From contig NZ_NOXW01000022.1 in assembly GCF_002251855.1 (NCBI RefSeq), forward strand, positions 186,001 to 250,000: DNA of 64,000 nucleotides. Direction: 5' to 3'. The notes below the pieces were generated by a model, which was not told the origin of the DNA, searched no databases, and saw only the letters and a list, made by a program, of their open reading frames with translations. A program made the position numbers and the translations under genes. Below are positions 53,915-62,425 of this stretch, piece after piece. The stretch is from Rhodoferax sp. TH121 (GTDB taxonomy: Bacteria > Pseudomonadota > Gammaproteobacteria > Burkholderiales > Burkholderiaceae_C). Every line of letters begins with the position of its first letter. Positions within the stretch are counted from its first letter, which is position 1.

Positions 53915-55615
53915 ATGTACATCGGCATCGACCTTGGAACCACCAACAGCCTGGTAGCGGTTTTTCGCGACGGGCAGGCCCATTTGATCCCCAACGCCCA
54001 CGGGCACGTTCTGACGCCCAGCGCAGTGAGCGTGGCCGACGATGGCACGCTGCTGGTGGGGCTGGCCGCCCGAGAGCGCCTGGCTAGCCACCCCCAGCAG
54101 ACCGCAATGACTTTTAAGCGCTGGATGGGCACCGACAAGCTCACGCGCCTGGGCAGCAAGGATTACCGCGCCGAAGAGCTGTCGGCCATGGTGCTCAAGT
54201 CACTCAAGGCCGACGCCGAGGCCTACCTGGGCACCGAGGTGACAGAGGCGGTGGTGACGGTACCGGCCTATTTCAACGACGTGCAGCGCCGCGCCACCAA
54301 GCACGCGGCCGAGCTGGCTGGACTCAAGGTGGAACGCCTGCTGAACGAGCCCACCGCAGCCGGGCTGGCCTATGGCCTGCAAGAGCGGCAGGACCACAGC
54401 ACCTTTCTGGTGTTTGACTTGGGCGGCGGCACCTTTGATGTGTCGGTGCTGGAGTACTTTGATGGCGTGGTGGAGGTGCGCTCCAGCGCGGGTGATACGC
54501 GTCTGGGCGGCGAAGACTTCGTGGCTGTGCTGGAGACTCTGTTCCTCGAGAAATGTGAGAACTTCTCCGAGCGCGACCGGGAGCAGATTCTCGCTTCCAA
54601 GGCGCTGTGGCGCGCGGCAGAGCAGGCCAAGCGCGACCTGACGGATGCCGACACGGTGGACATGCGTTTGCAGTGGAAGGACGCCGCCTTCACCCACACG
54701 GTGAGCCGTGCCGAATTTGAAGCCGCCAGCGACGAGCTGATCAAGCGCCTACGCCGCCCCATCGAGCGCGCGCTGAGCGATGCGCGCCTGGCACCCAACG
54801 AGTTGTCGGAGGTGGTGCTGGTGGGCGGTGCGTCCCGCATGCCGCTGGTGCGCCAGACGGTGACCAAACTCTTTCAGCGTTTGCCGCTGCGCACCATCAA
54901 CCCCGACGAAACCATTGCGCGTGGCGCTGCCATTCAGGCTGCCCTGAAAGCGCGCGACGCAGCGCTGGAAGAGGTGGTGCTGACCGATGTCATGCCGTAT
55001 TCGTTGGGGGTGATCATCAGCGAGTTCATCAATGGTCGGCGCTTCGGCGACCGCTTCTCGCCCATCATCGAGCGCAACACGCCAGTGCCCGTCTCACGTG
55101 TGCAGGGCTACAACACCATTAGCGACAACCAACGGCAAATCTTGTTTGACATCCGTCAGGGCGAATCGCCCATTGGCAGTGAAAACATGGCCTTGGGCGT
55201 GCTGGAAATCGATGTGCCGCCCAAGCCCGCTGGGCAGGTGAGCGTGAATGTGCGGATTTCTTACGATGCCAATGGCATGCTGGAAGTGGAGGTGAAGGAC
55301 GAGCGCCAGCAGTTGATGGCTTCGACCATCATCCAGCCCGCCGGTGCCAGCATGGGGGCTGATGACATAGCCCAGGCGCTGGAACGCCTGCGCGTCCTCA
55401 AGCAGCACCCGCGCGACCAACAGGAAAACATCTACCTGCTGGAGCGCGCCAAGCGCCTGTACGAAGACCGCCTGGGCGAGCAGCGCCAGTGGCTGCAGCG
55501 CTGGATTGCGCAGTTTGAAATGTCGCTGGACACGCAGGATGCCAAGGAGGTGGCCCGCGCGCGCGACGAGTTCCGCGCGGCGCTGGACAATCTGGACAAA
55601 GGCTTTGTCTTCTGA
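53915..55615 (+). CDS. hscC: HscC-type Hsp70 chaperone
   Basis: The 566-residue protein is an Hsp70 with a shortened C-terminus, as in E. coli HscC (about 556), rather than DnaK (about 640). YIGIDLGTTNSLVAVF, AVVTVPAYFNDVQR, LVFDLGGGTFDVSVLE and VLVGGASRMPLVR are the nucleotide-domain motifs. The substrate domain follows with FSPIIERNTPVPVS. A long helical end stands in place of the normal lid. The ATG at 53915 starts MYIGIDLG. The J-like membrane protein gene overlaps the stop by one base, so the chaperone and its likely partner are coupled. About 200 bases upstream hold the repeat but no other gene. Confidence 0.92.
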   Translation: MYIGIDLGTTNSLVAVFRDGQAHLIPNAHGHVLTPSAVSVADDGTLLVGLAARERLASHPQQTAMTFKRWMGTDKLTRLGSKDYRAEELSAMVLKSLKADAEAYLGTEVTEAVVTVPAYFNDVQRRATKHAAELAGLKVERLLNEPTAAGLAYGLQERQDHSTFLVFDLGGGTFDVSVLEYFDGVVEVRSSAGDTRLGGEDFVAVLETLFLEKCENFSERDREQILASKALWRAAEQAKRDLTDADTVDMRLQWKDAAFTHTVSRAEFEAASDELIKRLRRPIERALSDARLAPNELSEVVLVGGASRMPLVRQTVTKLFQRLPLRTINPDETIARGAAIQAALKARDAALEEVVLTDVMPYSLGVIISEFINGRRFGDRFSPIIERNTPVPVSRVQGYNTISDNQRQILFDIRQGESPIGSENMALGVLEIDVPPKPAGQVSVNVRISYDANGMLEVEVKDERQQLMASTIIQPAGASMGADDIAQALERLRVLKQHPRDQQENIYLLERAKRLYEDRLGEQRQWLQRWIAQFEMSLDTQDAKEVARARDEFRAALDNLDKGFVF

Positions 55616-57369
55616 TGGCGCCTTGGGACACGCTGGGCATAGAACCCACCAACGATATCCGGGCCATCAAAAAGGCCTACTCCATCAAGCTCAAGACCAC
55701 GCGTCCGGATGACGATGCGGCGGCCTACCAGCAGCTACGGGAGGCGTATGAGGCGGCGCAGCAATGGGCCCCGTTTATCGCCAGTTTGGAAGCGGAGGTG
55801 CTTGTCGAGGAACCAGCCGATCCCTTGCCCGAGGTGTTCCAGCCCGTGAAGGTGGATGTCTTGCCGGAGGTCGCTGACACTACGCCTCCCGCCGAGTCAG
55901 TCGCGCCTGCAGAGTCCGTTGCGCCAGTGATTTCCCCGGCGCCAATCCTGGACCCCGTGGCGTCTGCCGAGGAAGAGGCGTGGGTGCAGCCCCAGGGACC
56001 CACGGTGGAGCGCCTGGTGCAGACCTGTGCTGCCATCCTGGAGCAAGGGGGCGAGCGGCACTTGGTGCGCATGTGGCCCGGCCTGCAGCAGCAGATCGAA
56101 GACTTGCCGATTGCTGCGCACCAGGAGGCAAGCCGCAGCTTTGCTGCTTTTGCGGTGCAGCAAGATGTGCCGGTGGAGGTGTTGATTGCATTGACACGGT
56201 ATTTCCAGTGGGGCTTGGACTACCGGGTGGATACTCAGCTGGGGCATGAACTGTCACTGGCACTGCAGTCAAGATTGCAGCAGGCGCATGTGTACGCGGC
56301 GCTGAACGGGCAGACCGACCCTGGCGATGCCTGGGCGTTGGCCTTGGCCAAGTTGTCCGACCAAGGGCGGATGGTGTGGCTGCGCCTGCTGGCCGTGTGT
56401 ATGGACCACAGCACCCGGCAACGGGTTGCACAAACGTCGCCGCTGCGATTGCGTGCACTCGGCGCGTCCAAAAGCGCTGGCCACACTGCTGTGGTGGCAG
56501 CAGCATCAGGGGGAATTTGGCAGGCGTTGCTGTTTCTGGTGTTGTTCATCGTGGCAGCGCACGGACTCTTTGCGTTGTCAGGGTCATACATCAAACGTCA
56601 AGAGTGGCAATTCACTGGGGCTTGGGTCGCACTGTTGCTCGGAATTTATTCCTATCTTTACCGTGAAGTCCCCTATGTGGACTACTGGTGGCTACATCTG
56701 CGGCAAAAATTGCGTGCTAAGGGCTGGATTCTCGATGGTCTGGCCCTGGTGCCGTGGGCTGTAGCTGCGCTCCTGCCGCTTGTCGTGAGCCCAGAGAGTC
56801 TGGATTCGGTGGAAGTGCTAGTTCCCGTGTCGCTCGTTTACTTCGCGCTATGGCTGGTGGTGCCAACGGACGAGCAATCGTGGCGTAAGTTGTTCTTACC
56901 CACTTTCGTTTTGTTGCTGGTGGGTTTGTCAGGTTTTTTCCCCCAGTTGTCGCATGCCACGTTGCTTGGCATCGCGCTTGGATGGACTTTGGTTGCTCAT
57001 GTTTTTCTGCGGCGATATTCCCCTGTGTTTGAGACGATCTACCAAGGTTTCGGAAAAATGGGTGTTTTGAAAGGGGTTTTGCGCGAACAGCCTTTACTCA
57101 TTTTCGGCATCAAGTTCATTGGAGCTGCCTGGCTCCTGTATGTGTTGACGTGCTTGCCTGCTTTCCTGTTTCGGCTGTGCGCGCAGAGCGGTTTGTTGTT
57201 TGCGCAACTGGCCATGCTGGGTGGCGTTCTGTTCAGCGTTGCCCTTCACCCTACGTCGCCCGCATCGTGGTTGTTGGCAAGCACGTTGGCTGCTGTGTTT
57301 GCCATTCAGTCTATGCAGTGGGGCCTGCAAAAGTGCGCAGATTTTCTATTGTCCAAGCTAAAGAGCTGA
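55615..57369 (+). CDS. Membrane J-like protein, probable HscC partner
   Basis: The 584-residue protein begins with a J-domain-like segment (about 1-50: WDTLGIEPTNDIRAIKKAYS, then YQQLREAYEAA). Where J domains have His-Pro-Asp it has Arg30-Pro31-Asp32. A Pro/Glu-rich linker (about 60-125) and a helical middle part follow. From about 295 there are roughly eight membrane segments to the C-terminus. In E. coli the HscC partners DjlB and DjlC are membrane J-like proteins with a similar layout. This gene overlaps hscC by one base, so partnership is likely. The membrane half is less GC-rich than its surroundings. Confidence 0.82.
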   Translation: MAPWDTLGIEPTNDIRAIKKAYSIKLKTTRPDDDAAAYQQLREAYEAAQQWAPFIASLEAEVLVEEPADPLPEVFQPVKVDVLPEVADTTPPAESVAPAESVAPVISPAPILDPVASAEEEAWVQPQGPTVERLVQTCAAILEQGGERHLVRMWPGLQQQIEDLPIAAHQEASRSFAAFAVQQDVPVEVLIALTRYFQWGLDYRVDTQLGHELSLALQSRLQQAHVYAALNGQTDPGDAWALALAKLSDQGRMVWLRLLAVCMDHSTRQRVAQTSPLRLRALGASKSAGHTAVVAAASGGIWQALLFLVLFIVAAHGLFALSGSYIKRQEWQFTGAWVALLLGIYSYLYREVPYVDYWWLHLRQKLRAKGWILDGLALVPWAVAALLPLVVSPESLDSVEVLVPVSLVYFALWLVVPTDEQSWRKLFLPTFVLLLVGLSGFFPQLSHATLLGIALGWTLVAHVFLRRYSPVFETIYQGFGKMGVLKGVLREQPLLIFGIKFIGAAWLLYVLTCLPAFLFRLCAQSGLLFAQLAMLGGVLFSVALHPTSPASWLLASTLAAVFAIQSMQWGLQKCADFLLSKLKS

Positions 57370-57398
57370 GTAATTGCATCTGGAAGGTAGTGCAGTTC

Positions 57399-57465
57399 GC
57401 TACTAAATCAGTAGCTTCTTGCGTATGTTCCACGCAGGCTAGAGGCCTATTTGGCTTAAAAATTA
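57399..57465 (+). repeat. Dispersed repeat between the J-like gene and uvrA
   Basis: GCTACTAAATCAGTAGC forms a perfect 6-bp hairpin. TTGCGTATGTTC, GGCTAGAGGCC and TTTGGCTTAAAAATTA follow. The final TTA is the uvrA stop codon on the minus strand. Confidence 0.88.
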
Positions 57466-60400
57466 GCCTCTGCACCCGGTTGAAAGCAGTGCCTTCAAAT
57501 ACCGCCCTGTGTGGCTCTCGGGGTTGGCCGCAATGTCCTCCGGCGTCCCTACCCCCACCACGGTGCCACCGCCCGCACCGCCCTCGGGGCCGATGTCGAT
57601 GAGCCAGTCCGCGGTTTTGATCACGTCCAAGTTGTGTTCGATGATGACGATGGTGTTGCCCGCGTCGCGCAGCTGGTGCAAGACCTTGAGCAGCAGCGCA
57701 ATGTCGGCAAAGTGCAGGCCCGTAGTCGGCTCGTCCAGGATGTAGAGCGTGCGGCCGGTGTCGCGCTTGCTCAGTTCCAGGGCCAACTTCACGCGCTGCG
57801 CTTCGCCGCCAGACAGCGTGGTGGCGGCTTGCCCGAGGCGGATGTAACTCAGGCCCACATCCAGTAGCGTCTGCAGCTTGCGCGCGATGGTGGGCACGGC
57901 TTGCAAAAACTCGTAGGCCGCTTCTACCGTCATGTCCAGAATCTGCGCTATGTTCTTGCCCTTGTACTGCACCTCCAGCGTCTCGCGGTTGTAGCGCTGG
58001 CCGGCGCACACGTCGCAGGGTACGTACACATCGGGCAAGAAGTGCATCTCCACCTTCACCATGCCGTCGCCCTGGCAGGCTTCGCAGCGGCCGCCGGCCA
58101 CGTTGAAGCTGAAGCGGCCCGGGCCATAGCCACGCTCGCGCGCGGTGGGCACCTCGGCCATCAGTTCGCGGATGGGCGTGAACAGGCCGGTGTAAGTGGC
58201 GGGGTTGCTGCGCGGTGTTCGGCCGATGGGCGATTGGTCGACGTTGATGACCTTGTCGAAGTACTGGATGCCGTCAATGCTCTCGTGGGGCGCGGGTTCA
58301 TCGTGTGCGCGGTAAAGCTGGCGCGCCACGGCGGCGTACAGCGTGTCGTTCACCAGCGTGCTCTTGCCCGAGCCGGACACGCCAGTCACGCATGTGAGTA
58401 GCCCCACAGGGAAATCCGCGTTCACGTTCTTCAGGTTGTGGCCGTTGGCACCGGTGATACGGATGGCCTGCATGTCCCCCTGGGTGGCGATGTGGTGCGC
58501 CTGGCGCTCGGCCCATGCCAGTGCGGCCTTGCTGGGCGCGCCCTTGCCACCCGCGGCCTTGGCTACGGGAGCCTTTTCGGGAACCACGGGCAGCCAGGGC
58601 GTGCGGCGCTTGGGCACGTCAATTTGTAGCGTCTTGGCGAGGTATTGGCCGGTCAGTGAGTCGGGGTGGGCTTTGACTTCATCAAACGTGCCTTGCGCAA
58701 TCACGCGTCCGCCATGCACGCCCGCGCCCAGGCCCATGTCGATCACATGGTCGGCGGCGCGCATCATGTCCTCATCGTGCTCCACCACCAGCACGCTGTT
58801 GCCTATGTCGCGCAGGTGCTGCAGGGTGCCGATCAGGCGGTCGTTGTCGCGCTGGTGCAGGCCGATGCTGGGCTCGTCCAGCACATACATTACACCGGTC
58901 AGGCCGGAGCCGATTTGCGAGGCGAGGCGGATGCGCTGGCTCTCGCCGCCGGACAGTGTCTCGGCGCTGCGGTCCAGACTCAGGTAGTTTAGGCCCACGT
59001 CGTTCAAAAACTTCAGGCGCAGGCCAATCTCGCGGATCACCTTGGAGGCGATCTCGCCACGGGCGCCGCTAAGCTGCAGGCTGCTGAAATAGTCAAAGCT
59101 CTCGCGCAGGGTGACGTGGCTGATCTCGTAGATGGCGCGGGCCTGGTCGCCTTCGCCCACCTTCACGTGGCGCGCCTCTTTGCGCAGGCGCGAGCCCCCG
59201 CAGTCTGGGCAGGGCTGGGTGCTGCGCAGGCGGCCCAGGTCTTCGCGCACCAGGGCCGAATCCGTCTCGCGGTAGCGCCGTTGCATATTGGGGATGATCC
59301 CCTCGAAGGGATGTTTCTTGGTGACCTTCTTGCCCTGCTGTGCGCCCGAGTCCATCACGTAGCTGAACTTGATGTCTTCTTCGCCCGAGCCAAACAGGAT
59401 GGCGTTCTGCACGTGCTCTGGCAGGCTTTCGAACGATGCGTCGATATCGAACTGGTAATGCTTGGACAGGCTCTCCAGCATGCTGAAGTAATAGCCATTG
59501 CGCCGGTCCCAGCCCTTGATGGCGCCGCTGGCCAGGCTCAACGTGGGGAAGGCGACCACGCGCGTAGGGTCGAAGAACTCGTGGTTGCCCAGTCCGTCGC
59601 AGGTGGGGCAGGCGCCCACGGGCGAGTTGAAGGAGAACAGGCGCGGCTCCAGCTCGGCAATCGAGTAGTTGCACACCGGGCAGGCGAATTTGGCGTTAAA
59701 CAGGTGCTCGACCCCGGTGTCCATCTCCAGCGCAATCGCTCGGCCACCGGCCAGGCGCAACGCGGCTTCAAAGCTTTCGGCCAAGCGCTGCTTCAGGTCG
59801 GCGCGCACCTTGATGCGGTCCACCACTACGTCGATGTCGTGTTTTTCTGTCTTCTTCAGTTTGGGCAGGTTTTCCGCTTCGACGGCTTCGCCGTTGATGC
59901 GAAAGCGCACATAGCCTTGGGCCTGCATGTCGGCAAACACCTCCAGAAACTCACCCTTTTTCTCGCGCGCCACGGGAGCGAGGATCATCAGTTTGGTCTC
60001 TTCGGGCAGGGCCAGCACTGCGTCCACCATCTGGCTGACCGTCTGGCTTTGTAGCGGCAAGTTGTGGTCCGGGCAAAACGGGGTGCCCGCGCGGGCGAAC
60101 AGCAGGCGCAGGTAGTCGTGGATTTCGGTCACCGTGCCCACGGTGGAGCGGGGGTTATGGCTGGTGGCTTTTTGCTCGATGCTGATGGCGGGCGACAGGC
60201 CCTCGATCATGTCCACATCGGGCTTGTCCATGAGCTGCAGGAACTGCCGTGCGTAAGTGGAAAGGCTCTCCACATAGCGGCGCTGGCCTTCGGCATACAG
60301 CGTGTCAAACGCCAGGCTGGACTTACCCGAGCCCGATAGCCCCGTGATCACCACCAGTTGGTTGCGCGGGATGTCCAGGTCGATGTTCTTGAGGTTGTGG

Positions 60401-60495
60401 GTGCGGGCGCCCCGCACGCTGATGTTCTGCTGCTGCAGGGCCCGGGCGAGGTACTTGCCGTCGTCAGTAGGAGAGTTCAAGGGTGTGGCCGCCAA
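57463..60495 (-). CDS. uvrA: Excinuclease ABC subunit A
   Basis: UvrA finds DNA damage for nucleotide excision repair. The 1010-residue protein has two ABC ATPase modules. The first has [10 protein letters not shown] near residue 54, zinc finger Cys pairs (CPVCNYS and CPTCDGLG) and the signature [12 protein letters not shown]. The second has [19 protein letters not shown] and [13 protein letters not shown] Lys/Pro/Ala-rich stretch lies between the halves. The longest frame begins with TTG at 60495, as no ATG lies near the family start. The true start is therefore uncertain by some 20 residues. The stop codon lies in the adjacent repeat. No LexA box was recognised upstream. Confidence 0.96.
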   Translation of the reverse strand: MAATPLNSPTDDGKYLARALQQQNISVRGARTHNLKNIDLDIPRNQLVVITGLSGSGKSSLAFDTLYAEGQRRYVESLSTYARQFLQLMDKPDVDMIEGLSPAISIEQKATSHNPRSTVGTVTEIHDYLRLLFARAGTPFCPDHNLPLQSQTVSQMVDAVLALPEETKLMILAPVAREKKGEFLEVFADMQAQGYVRFRINGEAVEAENLPKLKKTEKHDIDVVVDRIKVRADLKQRLAESFEAALRLAGGRAIALEMDTGVEHLFNAKFACPVCNYSIAELEPRLFSFNSPVGACPTCDGLGNHEFFDPTRVVAFPTLSLASGAIKGWDRRNGYYFSMLESLSKHYQFDIDASFESLPEHVQNAILFGSGEEDIKFSYVMDSGAQQGKKVTKKHPFEGIIPNMQRRYRETDSALVREDLGRLRSTQPCPDCGGSRLRKEARHVKVGEGDQARAIYEISHVTLRESFDYFSSLQLSGARGEIASKVIREIGLRLKFLNDVGLNYLSLDRSAETLSGGESQRIRLASQIGSGLTGVMYVLDEPSIGLHQRDNDRLIGTLQHLRDIGNSVLVVEHDEDMMRAADHVIDMGLGAGVHGGRVIAQGTFDEVKAHPDSLTGQYLAKTLQIDVPKRRTPWLPVVPEKAPVAKAAGGKGAPSKAALAWAERQAHHIATQGDMQAIRITGANGHNLKNVNADFPVGLLTCVTGVSGSGKSTLVNDTLYAAVARQLYRAHDEPAPHESIDGIQYFDKVINVDQSPIGRTPRSNPATYTGLFTPIRELMAEVPTARERGYGPGRFSFNVAGGRCEACQGDGMVKVEMHFLPDVYVPCDVCAGQRYNRETLEVQYKGKNIAQILDMTVEAAYEFLQAVPTIARKLQTLLDVGLSYIRLGQAATTLSGGEAQRVKLALELSKRDTGRTLYILDEPTTGLHFADIALLLKVLHQLRDAGNTIVIIEHNLDVIKTADWLIDIGPEGGAGGGTVVGVGTPEDIAANPESHTGRYLKALLSTGCRG

Positions 60496-60580
60496 AAGAG
60501 TAACCCGCCATGATAGACAATGTTGGGCTGCGGTGTCGCCTCCTGGTTTCTGCCGCCTTTACTGCCCGAGAGTGACTGCC

Positions 60581-61789
60581 GTGTCTGCCCCCTCTGTTCC
60601 CGATACCTCCATGACGCCGCTGGAGCGGCGCTCCAGCGCTTCGTTGGCGCTGATTTTTGCCCTGCGCATGCTGGGGCTGTTCCTGGTCCTGCCCGTCTTT
60701 GCCCTGGAGGCGCGCAAATACCCGGGTGGCGAAGACACGGCACTGGTGGGTATGGCCATGGGCATTTATGGCCTCACCCAGGGGCTGTTACAAATCCCGT
60801 TTGGCATCGCCTCAGATCGCTTTGGACGCAAACCTGTCATGGTGATGGGCTTGTTGGTGTTTGCAGCGGGCAGCGCCGTTGCTGCCTGGGCGCCCACACT
60901 CCAATGGCTGGTGGCGGGGCGCGCTTTGCAAGGAGCTGGTGCCATCTCTGCGGCGGTGACCGCCCTTTTGGCCGACCAGACCCGCGACGCTGTGCGTACC
61001 AAGGCTATGGCGCTGGTGGGTGCCAGTATTGGCCTGGTGTTTGCGGTGTCTCTGGTGCTATCTCCTTTGCTGGCGGCCTATGTGGGTTTGCATGGCCTGT
61101 TTGCCTTGACATCCCTGTTGGCCGTGGGAGGGATTGCGGTGGTTCTGTGGTGGGTGCCACCTGAACCGGCCCAGCAGGTGGACCAGGCGCGCGGAGGCTT
61201 GCTGGCCGTGTTGCGCCAGCCTGCGCTGTTGCGCCTGAACGTGGGGGTTTTTGTGCTGCACGCCGTCCAGTTGGCGATGTGGGTGGCCTTGCCGGGCCTG
61301 CTGGTGCAGGCCGGATTGGTGCGTGATTTGCACTGGCAGGTGTACCTGCCAGCGGTGCTGGCCTCGTTTGTAGTGATGGGCGCCGTCCTGTTCCCGCTGG
61401 AAAAACGTGGGTATTTGCGGGCCGTGTTTTTGGTTGCCATCGGATTGATCGGTCTGGTGCAACTGGTGCTACTTGTGCTGAGTGGGGCGGCACCGGGCAT
61501 TTGGACGCTGGGGCTGCTGCTGCTGGTGTTCTTCTGCGGCTTCAATGTCCTGGAAGCGAGCCAGCCCAGTTTGGCGTCGCGGGTGGCTCCTGCTGCGTCG
61601 CGTGGTGCAGCGCTGGGGGTTTACAACACCTTGCAGTCCCTGGGATTTTTCACTGGCGGCGCTGTGGGGGGCTGGCTGGTGAAGTCAGCTGGGCCACAGG
61701 CCCTGTTTGGCGCCTGTGCGCTGGCGATGCTGGCCTGGCTGGTGGTGGCTTGGCCCATGCGGGCTCCGGCGGCTCGGGCAGCGGCATAA
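60581..61789 (+). CDS. Major facilitator superfamily transporter
   Basis: The 402-residue protein has twelve hydrophobic segments and the MFS loop motif [14 protein letters not shown] after the second segment. A cytoplasmic gap lies near the middle ([12 protein letters not shown]). GTG at 60581 has GAGAG upstream; a GTG at 60572 and an ATG at 60611 are alternatives. It resembles drug/sugar exporters of the YfcJ/AraJ type, but the substrate cannot be told. The gene order uvrA-MFS-ssb is common in this family of bacteria. Confidence 0.87.
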   Translation: MSAPSVPDTSMTPLERRSSASLALIFALRMLGLFLVLPVFALEARKYPGGEDTALVGMAMGIYGLTQGLLQIPFGIASDRFGRKPVMVMGLLVFAAGSAVAAWAPTLQWLVAGRALQGAGAISAAVTALLADQTRDAVRTKAMALVGASIGLVFAVSLVLSPLLAAYVGLHGLFALTSLLAVGGIAVVLWWVPPEPAQQVDQARGGLLAVLRQPALLRLNVGVFVLHAVQLAMWVALPGLLVQAGLVRDLHWQVYLPAVLASFVVMGAVLFPLEKRGYLRAVFLVAIGLIGLVQLVLLVLSGAAPGIWTLGLLLLVFFCGFNVLEASQPSLASRVAPAASRGAALGVYNTLQSLGFFTGGAVGGWLVKSAGPQALFGACALAMLAWLVVAWPMRAPAARAAA

Positions 61790-61815
61790 TCTGCGATTAA
61801 TCTGGAGAAAGTCCC

Positions 61816-62322
61816 ATGGCATCCGTCAACAAAGTCATTCTGGTCGGCAATTGCGGCCGCGATCCCGAAATCCGCTACCTGCCTTCTGGTCAGGCGGTGG
61901 CGAACGTCAGCGTGGCCACCAGCAGCCGCCGCAAGGACAAGAACACCGGCGAATCCATTGAAGACACCCAGTGGCACCGCGTCACCTTTTATGACCGCTT
62001 GGCAGAGATTGCTGGCGAATACGTGAAGAAAGGTCGCCCGATTTACGTGGAAGGCCGCCTGAAGTACGGCAAATACACTGACCAGTCTGGCGTCGAGAAG
62101 AACACCGTCGACATTGTGGCCACTGAACTGCAGCTGCTGGGTGGACGTGAAGGCATGGGTGGCCCTGGTGGGGACGGCGATGAGGGCGGTGGTTACCAGC
62201 AAGCCCCTCGCCGCCCCGCGCCGCCGCCCCGCGCGGCAGCCCCTGCACCCGCACCGCGTCAGGCGCCCGCGCCGCGGCCCGCGAGTGGCTTTGACGATAT
62301 GGATGACGACATTCCGTTCTGA
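61816..62322 (+). CDS. ssb: Single-stranded DNA-binding protein
   Basis: SSB coats single-stranded DNA in replication and repair. The 168 residues have an OB fold (about 1-112: [39 protein letters not shown]). A flexible Gly/Pro/Ala-rich linker follows, and the acidic tip DDIPF recruits partner proteins. CTGGAGAAAG precedes the ATG. A strong terminator lies downstream. Confidence 0.97.
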   Translation: MASVNKVILVGNCGRDPEIRYLPSGQAVANVSVATSSRRKDKNTGESIEDTQWHRVTFYDRLAEIAGEYVKKGRPIYVEGRLKYGKYTDQSGVEKNTVDIVATELQLLGGREGMGGPGGDGDEGGGYQQAPRRPAPPPRAAAPAPAPRQAPAPRPASGFDDMDDDIPF

Positions 62323-62372
62323 CGCGCAGCGGCAGCGAGCTCAGCCATCTTGAAGGGGCTGCGCCACACGCA

Positions 62373-62407
62373 AGAAAAAAGCGACTGGGTTCCAGTCGCT
62401 TTTTTCT
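62373..62407. terminator. Strong bidirectional terminator between ssb and the TolC-family gene
   Basis: A 16-bp perfect stem (A/T-rich ends around GCGACTGG / CCAGTCGC) has a 3-base loop. Both arms end in runs of six A or T, so it works in both directions for the convergent genes. Confidence 0.92.
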
Positions 62408-62425
62408 CTTTGGGGCTTGCTGTCC

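Noticed and set aside
60496-60580. LexA (SOS) box upstream of uvrA
   Set aside because: No CTGT-N8-ACAG or similar site could be found in the short divergent region.
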